Assembly: GCA_022836615.1 (NCBI GenBank)
Contig: MU405375.1
Span: 17,460 to 81,459, forward strand
DNA length: 64,000 nt
Source: Annulohypoxylon bovei var. microspora
Lineage: Eukaryota; Ascomycota; Sordariomycetes; Xylariales; Hypoxylaceae
Direction: 5' to 3'
Shown: one piece after another, positions 25,029 through 37,245 of the stretch
Position numbering within the stretch: position 1 is the first letter of the stretch
How the letters are laid out: every line of letters begins with the position of its first letter
Position numbers and translations under genes: made by a program
Notes under the pieces: generated by a model
The model's input: the letters and a program-made list of their open reading frames with translations, nothing else
Database searches by the model: none
What the model was told of the DNA's origin: nothing

Positions 25029-25267
25029 CATAAAAAACTTTTTACGTAAATAAATTAATAATTAATGTATATTATTAAAATCGTAATTAAATTATTAAAA
25101 ATAAGTTAAACTTATACCCATACAAATAAATTCCAAATATTTCCATATTAACCACTTTTAATAACAAAGATCTTTTCATTTTTTTATTTAATCATTATAC
25201 TTTATTTATAAATTACACGTGATAAAACACATGATAAAACACGGATAAAGCTTTTAATTTACCAATA
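25029..25267 (-). repeat. Element Z 5' LTR
   Basis: 239 bp, pair of 19448-19686. Slightly less mutated than its partner (keeps ACACGTGATAAAACACATG). Confidence 0.88.
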
Positions 25268-27502
25268 GGATATTATTTATTTAAAAAGTCCGTTAAAAAA
25301 TAATTAAAATAAAAAATTAAATTATTAATAATAATTAAAAAAGTTAGAAAATTAATTTATAAATTAAATTTCCTTTGATATTAATGAATTTATTAAGTGG
25401 TATCGGTTTTATAATTAATTTTAAAATTATTTAAGAAAAATATTTTTTAAAGAAAAAAATTATAATTTAAATAAGTTTAAGTAAATAAAAATAACGAAAA
25501 ATGGAAATCGTTTAAAATCGAAAAGTTTTTAAAAAAAAAAGTTAATAAGGTAAAAAAAAAGTATATTTTTAAGTATTTAATTTATTAAAAAAGTTATAAA
25601 GTAATATATAATTAATAATATTTATAAAAGTTTTTAATGGAAAATATATTAAAATTAATATGGAAATATAATTAAAAATATAAAATGATTCTTAAAAAAT
25701 TAAAAGTAAAAAAGGATGCTTAGGAAAATTAAATTAACGAAGTATTAAAAAATAATATTTTATAAAAAGAAAATAAAGAAATAAAATGAATTATTAAAAT
25801 AATTTTAAAAATTAATATATAAATATAATTATTTTATGAAATAAAAAAGTAAATAAAAACGATTAAATATTTTTAATTTAATTGGTGCTTAAGTTAATAT
25901 TTATTGCTTAATATATATTGTATTTATTTAAAATCCCTTTTTTTTTTATGTTTTTTTTAATTATAACTTCGTTTTTATTTTTTTTAAATATTATTTTTTT
26001 TATTATAATATTTTTATTTAATTTTTTAATTATAATTTTGTTTTTAATTTTTTTTTAATTATAAGTTTAAATATATTTTTTCTTAAATAATTTTATTTTA
26101 ATTATAATATTTTTATTTAATTCTTGTTTATTTATATTTACGTTTGAAAAAAGAAATTTATTTATGCTTATTTTTAAAAAATAATTTTTATTAATTATTT
26201 TTAAAAAATAAATTCCATTAATTATTTTTAAGGAATAAATTCCATTAATTACTTTTAAAAAATAAATTTTATTAACGTTTATTTATTTATAATAACCTTA
26301 TATTAATTAAACTAAACTTTTTTTTTAAAGATTTATTTTATTTATAATTATTTATTTTTATTAACCTTAATTTAATTAAATTAAATTTATTTATATTTAC
26401 TTTTAAATAATTAATTAAATATTTATTTACACTTAACTTTATTAATTATTTGTAAGAAATGAATATAAAAAAAAAAAAAATAAAGACATATAGTTAAAGC
26501 ATTTTAATAATAATGTGTTTTTATATAAAAGGGAAGTTATTGTATTAAACGAGGAATGAGAATTTCGAAAAAAGGAAATAAAAGATTATTTAAATAAAAT
26601 TGTGTAATTAAATATTTTTATAACGTTTAAAATATAAATAAGAAAAAAATGGTAATTATTAAAAAATTAATAGTAATTAATGTTAAAAATAAGTAATTTT
26701 AAAGAGTATTAGATATAAATAATTATAAAATTCCCCTTAATATTAAATTTAAATTTAAAAAAAATTATTTATTATTTTATATAAATTTAATTAAATGAAT
26801 ATTTAAATAATATAAAAATTTAAATAAACGTAAGGAATGCCCTTATAATATATAATAAAGCTTAAAACGGAAAATAAAATAATAAAGTTATATTAAAGTT
26901 TAATAAAATAATCTTTTATTAATTAATAATTTTATAAATTTACGAAAATATGGTAAAAGGTTTTAATTATATTTTATTTTATATTTTAAAATAACTTAAT
27001 AATTATGATTTATGTTAAATAATTTTATTATATACGGATTATATAACGTTTTTTTTTTAAAAGAATTAATATAAAGAATTTATACCATATATTAAAAACA
27101 ATAAAACAAAGTTCTTATTAAAAAACATTAAGTAATTATAAAAACGCCTTTTCTTAAAATAAAAAAATAAGTTACCTGTGAAAAAGTTAAAAATAGAAAA
27201 AGATTAAATGAAAATTAAATAAGAAATATTAAGTTTCTTCAAAAAAACGATAAATATTTATATAAAAATTTTAAATATAAAATAATAAATTTAAGGAATT
27301 ATTAATAATTTTTATTAAGATTTAAAGGATACCAAAAAAATAATAAGAAAATTAAGAAAAGTTTTTATAAAATATTTAAAGATATTATTATAATTATAAA
27401 AGGAGATTTAAGAAAATAAAAAAAAAAAATAATAAAAATAATTTATAAAAGAAATGAAATAAGAATATTTTATTTTTTTTTTAAAAAGGGGGGAATTTAA
27501 TA
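25268..27502 (+). pseudogene. Element Y 3' coding end and polypurine tract
   Basis: Resumes Y after Z. Early sequence on the plus strand (KLIYKLNFL near 25350) resembles the small domain after gypsy integrases (KLAYRLxLP). The remainder is decayed. The polypurine tract AAAAAGGGGGGAA at 27483-27495, which primes plus-strand DNA, lies eight bases before the 3' LTR. Confidence 0.65.
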
Positions 27503-27652
27503 TAATAATTATAATTTGCTTAATTTTTATTTTAAAATCTTTTTTTTATAAAATAACTTTTAAATAAAATAATTTTTATTTTATAATAATTAAAAAAACT
27601 TGCTTTATATTTATATAATATTCATACTATAACTTGTGAATATGTTATAACA
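27503..27652 (+). repeat. Element Y 3' LTR
   Basis: 150 bp, pair of 11996-12145, ending in GTTATAACA. Confidence 0.85.
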
Positions 27653-30125
27653 TTATCCTTTTTTTTAATATTTTAATAATATTTATTAAAAATATTTAAA
27701 TATTTATTATTATTATTTTTATTAAAGGTAATTATTTTTATTTAAATAAATGTTATATATAATTTATCATTTTTTTATTTTTTTAATTTATTAAAATATT
27801 TTAACTTTATTTTAATAAAATATTAAATTATTTTATTTTTTTACCGGTTTAATATTTTATAATAAAATTAAATCTTAATAAAATTTATTTTTAATATATT
27901 TAACGCTTATTTAATTTATAAGTAATTATAAAATATTTTAAGTTTTTATGGTTTATAAGGATTATAAAAGGTTTAATTACCTTTTATAATTTTCTTTATT
28001 ATATTTTTATTAATTTAATAATTATTAAAAACTTTTTATTATATATTTTATAATTACATTTAATTAATAATAACTTTATTAAATAATAAATTATAAGCTT
28101 TAACATTTTATTATAATTTTTTTATAAAAGGTAAGTTTTTAAAACTTATTTTAAATAATTCGTTTTTAAATATGTTTTTTAATCGGGGTTTTAATAAATT
28201 AAAATCGGTGCGGTAATAAATAAATGTTTTAATTCTTTAAATGTTGCGTTTACTTTTTATTCTTATTTAAAAGGGGCCTTTTTTTTTATTAAAGTGGTTA
28301 AAAAAGTAATTAATTTATTAAATCCTTTAATAAACGTTTTATAAAAATTCGTAAACCTTAAAAAGCTGCGAATTCTTTATACATTCGTAAGTGGTTTTTA
28401 TTTTTTAATAATTATAACTTTATTAAGGTTTATTTTAATTTTTTTTTTATCGTGACGATAAAGTTTAAGTATTTAATTTTTTTTATAATAAAAAAGCATT
28501 TAAAAAGGTTTAACTTTAAATTAACATTATTAAAACGTTTTAACATTATTTTAACCTTATTTATATAATTTTTATAAAACCCGTTTAAATAAATTACCAC
28601 ATCATTTATATATATTAAATAATAATTATTTAAAAGGTTAAATAAAGTTTTATTAATATAACGTTAAAACGCCGTTAACGTTTTACATAGCCCGAAAAAT
28701 ATAATTAATTATTCGAAAACCTTAAATTAAATATAAAAAACGGTTTTCCATTCATTTTTTTCTTTTATTCGTAACTTATGAAATATAACTTTAACGTTAA
28801 TTTTAATTAATTACTTAACTTTATAAAAAAATTATAAGATTTCTTTAATTAATAATAACGGATAATAATTACGTATTAAAATAACATTAAAAGTTTTATA
28901 ATTCATATAAAATTAAAAGTTATTTTTTAATTTCTTTATAAATAATATTAATGCTTTTTTTAATAAATTATTAACTTTAATTTATCCCTTATTTAATAAG
29001 CTTGTTAAGGTTTTTTATAACACTAAAAGCTTTTTTTTTAACATGTTATATAAAAGCTTTTATAAAATTTCTTTTTTTTTACTTTAATCGTTTTTTTGTA
29101 AATTAATTTTAATGTTTAATTTTAACTTTAATAATAATAACGTTATATTTTCGTCGTTTAAAAAATCTTTGGCCCGATCCTTTAATTCATTAAGTAATGC
29201 CTTTTAAATTTAATTAATTATAAGCTTTTCCTTTTTTTTTAATGTAATATTAATATTTTATATAATAATATTAAAAATTTAAACGTTTTTATTATTTTTT
29301 TTATATTAACGTTTTTTTTCTTAAATTATAAATATTAAAAACATATTTCCCATTATATACTTAATTTCCTTAACTTATAAACATTTTATTTTAATATTAT
29401 AAAATATTTAAATAATATTTTAACTTTTTTCATATATTATTAAATTATATTTTTTTAAATTTATTTTAATCGACTTTTTTTTCGCTTTATAAGTAACATT
29501 ATTCCATTCCATTTATAATTTTCTTAATATTAAAAAAAACGTAAAATTTAAAATAATATAACCTTATATTTGTTTTTTTTTACCATTTATATTAATTTTT
29601 ATATATATAAGTATATTAATCGTATAAAATTCCTTATCTTTAATTAATTTTAATTCCTTTTTTTAAATAAATATACGTAATAATTTTCTTTATTATATAA
29701 ATTTTTTATTAAATGTTAAATATATTAAACATTTTAAATTTATAAATATATTAATAAACTTTTATTTATTTAATAAGGTTTTAATTAAAAAAAATAATAT
29801 ACATTTTATTTAAAACTTTTTTAATATTTATAAATTTTAATATTAACTTTTAAATGTAATTTTACTTAAAAATTATTTATTTTTTAAATATGTTAATAAT
29901 TTATAATTATTTTTAACATTTTAATTATTTTAAACCTTTATAATAACCATTTATAACATACCGTTTTTATTATTACGGTTTAACCGGGATGCGATTCGAA
30001 ATAATAAACAAGCCATTATAAAGTATTTTATTTTTATATAATAAATACATTTACTTTTTTTTTTAAATTTTTTAAACTTTTAATTTAATTTTTATTATAC
30101 CTTTAATAAATTATTATTACCTTAA
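27653..30125 (-). pseudogene. Element X RNase H and reverse transcriptase, degraded
   Basis: Minus-strand RT: EWKTVFYI near 28760, FFGLCKTLTAF, then YINDVVIYLNG with the catalytic YIDD changed to YIND at 28601-28612, followed by the thumb (LRFTNFYKTFIKGF near 28340). RNase H follows leftwards: ELKHLFITAPIL near 28215-28250, LINHKNLKYF near 27950, and RFNFIIKY-TGKKIK near 27860, all matching fungal gypsy elements. The reading frame shifts by one at a T10 run at 28439-28448, a likely homopolymer slip. Upstream of RT (to 30125) is the protease/gag end, interrupted by W. Confidence 0.9.
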
Positions 30126-30358
30126 TGTTGTGGATCCCCGATTTGAAGGTTTCCACAGCAACGCTTGGACCACCTGCGGTGGTAAGCGTGGGCTGTTAAA
30201 ATAACTTTAAATCGCGTGTAAATTTAATTAATTATAAAACTTAAATTAATTAACAATTAATCATACAAGTTTACCTTTACTAATACAAAATAACATTTAT
30301 TACACATAAACGATATTCCGTATAATTAAAAGGCTTAAATGCATAAATAATTATTTAC
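30126..30358 (+). repeat. Element W 5' LTR
   Basis: 233 bp, begins TGTTGTGGATCC; contains a GC-rich imperfect hairpin at about 30154-30200. Confidence 0.92.
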
Positions 30359-30446
30359 ACAAATAAAACGCTAATAACGTAAATTTAATTTATTTTCATA
30401 CCTTTTTTTTCATATTTTCACACCTTTCACACCAACTTTTAAAACC

Positions 30447-32290
30447 ATGTTTAAAAATTTTAATTCGCCTAACGAATTAATAAGTAAAGTCAAGGGTAAG
30501 GTTAAAAGTAAAGGCAAGATAATAGTAAACATCCCTAACGTTATTAAAATCTTTGATGCCACCGGCCTTACTGGTTTTCGAAAGAATTATAATAACTTAA
30601 TTTATTAAATCCATTTACAGCTTAAACTGTTAGCTTTTAATCAGGCAAAAGTTAACAAAGACTTAAGTAAAAACATGAATAATTAATTTAAACATATATT
30701 TAACTTAATAACAAACCTTACGGCAACCATAATAATAATAAAAACAATTTAACTGCCCTAATACCACATTAATGAAAATCTAATATTAGATTAAGATCAA
30801 ACTAAACCGTTAAACCCATCATTACATAATTTAAACGAACTTTTAAACACCTGTTATACCAAGTGGTACAACCCTAACCTATAATCGTTCCCATATTTAA
30901 AATAATTTAAGAATCGTACGTTAAATGAACGCTTTTTTAACGGGAAGTTTAACCTTCAAAAAACTAATATTTTAAATAAAGCTTAGATTAATTAGGAAAG
31001 AAAAGTTAAATAAATTTAATTGGAAGCTATACTACTTACTAAGGTATACAAGTTCCTTAAGTGTAAAGAAAAAAATAAAATAATAATATTTTTATTGTTA
31101 AAATTAATATAAGCAAATTATATCATTTTAAATAAACTTAACAAAATATAAAATAAATTAAAGGTAATCTTAATACTTTATTCCTTATAAACCATAAAAA
31201 TCTTTATAAAGTTATTAAATAATTTTTAATAAATAACAATTTACATATAAACATAAAAACTAACCTAGGTCACATTTTTAAAAATAATATTCCAAATGTT
31301 AGAAAAACACTATATGCTTTATAACTTATTCACTATATTTATAACCTTATTATTGCAGCAAAATAAAAATCTTATAAACTTTATAAAAAGAATGCGGGAA
31401 ACTTTTTACAAGCTCCTCGTACACATTAAAGATTCGCATTAAAATTGTGAAATATTAATTAACCTATTACGTACCTACACACCAAGCATATGGCTATTAC
31501 TTCATGATTAAATCGGTCTTTTAAATATAACCTAAATAATAAAAAAAGCAATATAATAAACAGCTTTAATTACTTAAACATTAATTAAAAATAAAATATA
31601 TAACATATTTATAATAATTATTACATTTTACGATATAATAACACCTTTTTATAACTTGTAAATCTCAAAGGTAATAATAACTTAATTAAATGTAATTTAA
31701 TTAAAACCTTAAGATTTAATAAAAATAATGTTAATGATAGCATAATAAACTATAATATTAAATCTTAAATAAAATAATTAACAAATTAACTTAACTAAAG
31801 AAAAAAGTGGATTTATAATAAAAGCATCCGATAATAAGTGTTTTAATTGTAACAAAAAAGGCCATTAAATGAAAAATTATATTTAAAAGTTACGTTTTCC
31901 TTGAAAAACCTTAATATACTTAGTAAAATCTAAGAAAGTCACGTTAAAAAACATCTTATTTAAAGAAAACAATAATAATCATTAAAAATTTAAAAAGAAA
32001 ATCTAAAATATTTATAATAAATAAAAGAATAAAAATAATAATAAATAAGTTTATTTTATAAAAAATAAAAATAAAAAATAAGATTAATAAAGCCTAATAA
32101 AGGCATTAACTAAATCAAATATTAATTTAAAGTTTACTAATCTATTTAATAACTTTAATAATAAAAATTAAAATAATCATATTTACTTAATAAAAGTAAA
32201 CAATAACTTTAAACCACCATCACATAAAAACAAACCAATTAAAGAAAAATATAAAAAATAATACAACCTTTTCATAATTAAACTAAATAA
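30447..32290 (+). pseudogene. Element W gag with CCHC zinc knuckle
   Basis: ATG at 30447-30449, 88 bp after the LTR, opens 53 codons (to TAA at 30606-30608) that keep a Lys-rich start and DATGLTGFRKNY. The frame then continues with RIP stops through a capsid-like region to a zinc knuckle at 31839-31880: CFNCNKKGH followed by stop, MKN and Tyr, giving Cx2Cx4Hx4C with the last Cys now Tyr. Gag binds element RNA in the particle. The protease part is probably just downstream but I could not identify its Asp-Ser/Thr-Gly. Confidence 0.88.
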
Positions 32291-34232
32291 TGAAAAACAT
32301 TTTACAACCTTTTTCAACTATAATTACACAACCTATTACATTTTATAATCTCTAGCAAAGAATCTACAAAAATATAAAACAAAGTAATCATCTACTATGA
32401 TAAAAATAAGCGATCCAAGGCCACATATAATAAAAGATGTTATCATCATAATAAGGTTTAAAACCAAAGATAAATACAACACCCCATTCACAATATTAAC
32501 AGGAATTATTCCAAATAAAACATTCCTAGGAAACCTCACATTTGAAAAAAGTGTATTTCACAAGTAAGAAATTTAATACAAAAACGAGGCAAATGAAAAA
32601 ACCATTGTATTGCAAGGATACAAAGGAAAACCTACTTTAAAACCAATTAACAAGGTGTTAATCAACTACGCACAAGAGTTAATTTTCAACATTTCCTACA
32701 AGCTTAAATTATAATAACACAAAGATATATCTACCATAAATAATATAATTAATGCTTATTTAAATATTTATGCTAATAAAGTATTTGAACTTTTCAATAA
32801 AAAAAAACAATAAATAAATATAATCACGAAAACATAACATTATATTAATATAAATGATTCTCCACCTATAAAACTTCCCTTAAAAAGGTATAGCCCATGG
32901 TAAAAACAAGCGTTACATGAATTTATTAAAAAACATAAAAAAAAAATTATTTAAAAAAATAAAAGTCCTTAAACTTTACTATTATTATTTACCCCTAAAA
33001 AAACATTTAATTAAATGGTTATATTAAATAAAATAAATTTAAATATGATTTGGTGTTTTTATTATAATTATTAAGAAATTAATAAATGTATAAAAAAAAA
33101 CATGCATTTATTATTTAATGCTATGGATTAAATCCAAAAGGTATTAAATTATAAATAATATGCCTTCATTAATTTAAAAGATAAGTTTTAACATATACCC
33201 ATATATGGACCATACCGTAAAAAAACGGTTTTTATAACCCCATTCGAAATATACGAATAGATAATAATGTTATTTAACTTAATAAATGCCCTAGTAATGT
33301 TTTAAACGCTTATAAAAAAAATTATAACTCCTTTTATTAAATGGTTAATTAAATTATTAAATAATATAATAATATAAGCCAATATAAAAAAATAATTACA
33401 TAAACGACTTTTAATAATCTTTAAGCGTTTTATAACATATAGCATGATTATTAACATTTCCAAATCTTAGCTTTTTATTAAAGAAAGAGTTTTTCTTAAT
33501 TTTATCATTTTTAAAGCTAATATTAAGGTAAACCTAACCAAAGTGGCAGCAATTAAAAATTGTTTTAAACTTAAAACAATTATATAAATTAAAGCGTTTA
33601 TTAATGTAACAAGTTATTTTAAACATTTAATAAAAGATTATTTAATAATAATAACCTTGTTAATAACCTTTATAAATGGATTTAAAAGTAAATTTATCAA
33701 ACTAAATGCAAAAGCAATAATAATATAAGAAAAGATTTATGATTTAATTATTATCATACCAATGGTACAATAATTCGACTGGAGATTACCCTCAATAATT
33801 AAATTAAACGCCAGTAAATTACACGTTAAAGCAATTTTACTTTAATTATATTTTCACGGTAATTAAAATGTTTTACATCCAATGGTTTATTTTTCTAAAA
33901 AGCTCACGAATATGTAAACACATTATTCAATTTAAGAAAAAGAATTACTAGGAATCATATTGTTATTACAACACTAGCATTACTAAGTAAAAAGAAGAAA
34001 AATTACGATGGTTACAAATTATGAATTGTTTAAATTAATTAATATTAAAGTTAAACAATTTGCTAAGATCATACGTTTCTTAAATACTATTAAATATTAT
34101 AATATACAAATTATCTATCACCCCGGTAAAGCTCATATACTAGTAAATTACTTATTTAAACCTTTTAATTTAAACCTAACCGATAAAACCTTACTAACTA
34201 ATAAAAATAAAGTAATAACGAAACCCATTTAA
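32291..34232 (+). pseudogene. Element W reverse transcriptase and RNase H
   Basis: Same frame as gag. RT motifs: AFINLKDKF at 33162, ITPFEIYE near 33240, FNLINALVMF near 33275, and the catalytic YxDD position at 33354-33365 reading LLNN (both Asp to Asn). Downstream are TSYFKHLIKDY and FDWRLPSIIKLNASKLH. RNase H: PMVYFSKKLTNM near 33880, HYSI-EKELLGII near 33930, then an uninterrupted 74-codon stretch 34008-34232 containing NYELFK and IIYHPGKAHILVNYL, the gypsy PGKxNxxxDxLSR signature with Asp now Asn. Stops are mainly TAA from Gln and TAG from Trp. Confidence 0.95.
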
Positions 34233-35602
34233 TACCTTCACGAGTTTAATTAATTAAACCTCCAAGTAATTTACGAACACCTATTACAAAAAATAAACCT
34301 TTTAATGGTAATAAAAAAGAAATGGGTAAAAAAATATTTTATCAAGCACTAAAATCAATTATATAAAATTTCAAAACATACCAAAGCACCTAAAAACCCC
34401 TCACATACAACGGAAATAACAGTTAATATAATAAATATATAACTTATACCAAAATATAATAATATAACTCGCCGGTTAATAAATATATATCATAATTAAA
34501 GACACGTTACAATTGGAATAATATTTAAAAAAGTAATAAAATCACTTTAACACCTTAAAATAATGTTGGTAACATATTAGGTTATAATTAAGTATTTTTC
34601 CTACCAATTAATAAAGAAACCAAATACATTATTACCAAATTTATAATTAATACATTCTTTAACACCACTCATACGTTAAGTAATTAACTATACATTCTTA
34701 AAGCAAATAATAATATTAATAATAATTAAATATATTACCGGTTAAATAAAAGTTAAAGTAATATTATTAATAAAATTCGTTAATTATATCCCACTATTTA
34801 CAAGGATTAGAAAAACGTTTAACTATCCATAAGAATGGATATTTAATAACGTTTAAAATTTCGTTAATTATAAAGCTATAAATTAAACCTAACAACATAA
34901 TTCCACCGTAAAACCAGTTACTCCCTTATACCTTAAAGGTAATAATAAAGTAAAAAAAGCTAATAATGATTTAAAAAAGATTATACTTTAAAAGCATTAA
35001 GCAAATCCCACAATTATAAACCTACTTAATTTACTCTAATAAGCCTTAACCATCCATAACCGTATTATTAAACTTAACGGTTACAATAGTTTTTTCTTAA
35101 TATTTAGTACGCAACCCCCTCAAAATCAACCACTTACCAAGTACACCAAATATACTCGTAAACCAACCAAAAAAGAAGAAGCCGCAACTTAAAAATAATT
35201 AATAATACAGCACAAAGCTCTTATAACTCATAATTATCACAATAATATAAAGGCATCCCAAGAATAAATAAAAGCGTACCTACAAGAAAAGAAAAGCTTA
35301 ATACATATTTATGCCCTTAAGGAATAAATGTTAAAGATATGATAACAAGCAGGTAAACATAAACCATATTATAATAACTTGTAAAAAATTTACCATTACC
35401 ATCAAAACAATACCTACCAATTACGTAGCTTAGGAAGGTTAATGTTCCTTAATAAATATAATAATAATAATTTATTCCTAACATACGTGAACAACGGCCA
35501 CCCCATATAAAGCTTGTAATATACAAGCAAATAAATGCTTAAATAAAACCGGCAGCGGTTGCAAGAAGGATTATGTTTATAATAATTATAAATAATTATA
35601 AT
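34233..35602 (+). pseudogene. Element W integrase, degraded
   Basis: Same frame and order as in Ty3/gypsy. At about 34490-34620 the sequence HHN-RHVTIG ... VIKSL-HLKIMLVTY-VIIKYFSYQLIKKP fits the zinc-binding domain layout (H...RT...Y.P...V..Y...C..CQ..KP), with the two Cys positions changed. The core domain follows. The reading becomes less mutated toward 35100-35570. Confidence 0.8.
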
Positions 35603-35614
35603 GGAGGAAGAAAA

Positions 35615-35848
35615 TGGTATGAATCCTTAATTTGAGGGTTTCCACAGCAACGCTTGGACCACCTGCGGTGGCAAGCGTGGGCTGTTGAAATAACTTCAAA
35701 TCGCGTGTAAATTTAACTAATTATGAAACCTAGATTAATTAATAATTAATCATACGAGTTTACCCTTATTAATATAAAATAACGTTTATTACACATAAAC
35801 GATATTCCGTACAATTAAAAAGCTCGGATGCACAATGTAAATCATTTA
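35615..35848 (+). repeat. Element W 3' LTR
   Basis: 234 bp, pair of 30126-30358; begins TGGTATGAATCC right after the polypurine tract and carries the same GC-rich hairpin. Confidence 0.92.
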
Positions 35849-35853
35849 CTTAA

Positions 35854-36799
35854 CCCATTATTATAATTATTATAACGGTTAAAATTATATAATTTATTTT
35901 ATTTATAATTATATTTTTATTTTTATTAAACTTTAATTTTTATTCTTAAATAATTATTATATTAATAAAATTAATGGTTTTTTAATTAAATGCTCTTTTA
36001 TATTAAATAATTATAAAATAATTATTTTTTTCTTATAATTTAATACCTTTTCCACTTTAATCATTACGTTATTAATTTTAATTACTTATTTATTATAATT
36101 TTTCTTATTTAATTTCTTTACCATAAAAATATTTTTTAATTTATTATTTAACTTTATATTAATATAACCGATTTTATTTTCCCCTTTTTAATTTAACCTA
36201 TTAATTAAAATTAATTTATTTTTAAAATTAATAAAGAAATCATTAAAATATTAAAAAACACCTTAACACATTTTAATTAAATTTTAATAAATAATTTAAA
36301 TCGATTATTTATTTTTAAATTTCTTAATTAAAATTTAAATAAAAGCCTTATTATTATATAACCCATTAAACTTTCTTATATTAAGTTATTATATTAAATG
36401 TTATTATTTTTTAATTAAAACCAAAGATATAATTTTTAAACATTTATTTTTTTCCGATTTAAAGTGTGTTATGTTTTTTAAAATAAAAAAATTTAACATA
36501 ACCATATATATTAAAAAATCTTTTTACTCGTTAATTTAAATTAAATATTTATTTTTAATTAAAGTTATTTCTTTAATTTTATAAAATAAATCAAAGTTAT
36601 TTAATAAATTAATTATAAAGTTATTAAAGAAATTATTAAAAAATTTATATATATATAAATTATATTAATAAAAAATAATAAATATTATAAGGTTTTAATT
36701 ACTTATTATTTAAAAAGTGTTTATATATTAAATTATCATTTAATATAATGGATACTTTTTTAAAGATTTTTATTAATTAAAAAGTAATTAATAAAAATA
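35854..36799 (-). pseudogene. Element X gag remnant
   Basis: The part of X between the W insertion and the X 5' LTR; by position it is the gag start and leader on the minus strand. Sequence is eroded to A/T runs and I see no motif. Confidence 0.55.
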
Positions 36800-37110
36800 T
36801 ATATCGGTTTTTATAAGCAATAATAAACTTATATTATATGGGGTTAAAAATGAGGTTATTTTTATTAATAAAAAAAAAAGGAAAAGTAATAACCTTTTAT
36901 TTTTAAAGTTATAATATTTATACTTAAAGGTATAAATTAAGTTAATTAATATAAAAACTTCTTTTATACATGTTTTAATAACTTTTATAACTTATTTAAA
37001 ACTGTTAATAACTTTATTATAAGGATTTATGTTTATCGCGTTTATAACCATAATGTAAATTTGCGTTGATTTTTATTTTAATTAATTTTCCGGGTCTTTA
37101 ACCCGTAACA
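36800..37110 (-). repeat. Element X 5' LTR
   Basis: 311 bp, pair of 10078-10384, better preserved; on the minus strand it begins TGTTACGGGTTAAAGACCCGG-like and is followed on the right by TTAAT. Confidence 0.88.
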
Positions 37111-37245
37111 TTAATTATTAATTAATTTAAATTTCTTAATTAATTAAATTTATATATAATTTAAGGTTATTTTAATAATTTATATTTATTATTACAAATG
37201 GTTTAAATGTTATTATGAAAATTTTTAAATTAAAAATTTATATCA
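37111..37245 (-). repeat. Element V 3' LTR, right part
   Basis: Continues the W-family LTR that stops at 10077. Together with 9977-10077, and counting TTAAT once, it adds up to about 231 bp, against 233 for W. Confidence 0.85.

Larger units (their letters stand above)
19448..25267 (-). mobile_element. Element Z: Ty1/copia retrotransposon, minus strand
   Basis: Bounded by two 239-bp direct repeats, 19448-19686 and 25029-25267, total 5,820 bp. From right to left on the minus strand the order is gag zinc knuckle, integrase region, RT, RNase H, the Ty1/copia arrangement. It interrupts Y. A precise target duplication could not be fixed: the left flank is an A run and the right flank is GGATA. Confidence 0.92.
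11996..27652 (+). mobile_element. Element Y: Ty3/gypsy retrotransposon, plus strand, split by Z
   Basis: Flanked by two 150-bp LTRs (11996-12145 and 27503-27652). A polypurine tract AAAAAGGGGGGAA (27483-27495) sits just before the right LTR, fixing the orientation as plus. The RT, RNase H and integrase order agrees. Without Z (19448-25267) it is about 9.8 kb, long for the family. It sits inside X between that element's RNase H and integrase. No clear target duplication: left flank TAATA, right flank TTATC. Confidence 0.87.
30126..35848 (+). mobile_element. Element W: Ty3/gypsy retrotransposon, plus strand, complete outline
   Basis: 5,723 bp between perfect CTTAA target duplications (30121-30125 and 35849-35853). 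LTRs are 30126-30358 and 35615-35848. Polypurine tract GGAGGAAGAAAA (35603-35614) sits directly before the 3' LTR. One frame runs from gag (ATG at 30447) through zinc knuckle, RT, RNase H and integrase, so this is a single-ORF gypsy. It has the lightest mutation load of the retroelements here. It inserted into the gag/protease part of X, and is the same family as V and U. Confidence 0.95.
10078..37110 (-). mobile_element. Element X: Ty3/gypsy retrotransposon, minus strand, split by Y and W
   Basis: Bounded by direct repeats 10078-10384 and 36800-37110 (about 310 bp, RIP-diverged) and flanked by TTAAT on both sides. Reading on the minus strand the LTR begins TGTTACGGG and ends in CCG[TA]TATA, where an original CA end fits. 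Removing Y (11996-27652) and W with one CTTAA copy (30126-35853) leaves about 5.65 kb, normal for a fungal gypsy. Gene order from the right is gag/protease, RT, RNase H, integrase, as expected. Inserted into the 3' LTR of V. Confidence 0.9.

Noticed and set aside
32336..32539. 67-codon minus-strand open frame
   Set aside because: Antisense to the W gag-pol frame, which is readable on the plus strand here.
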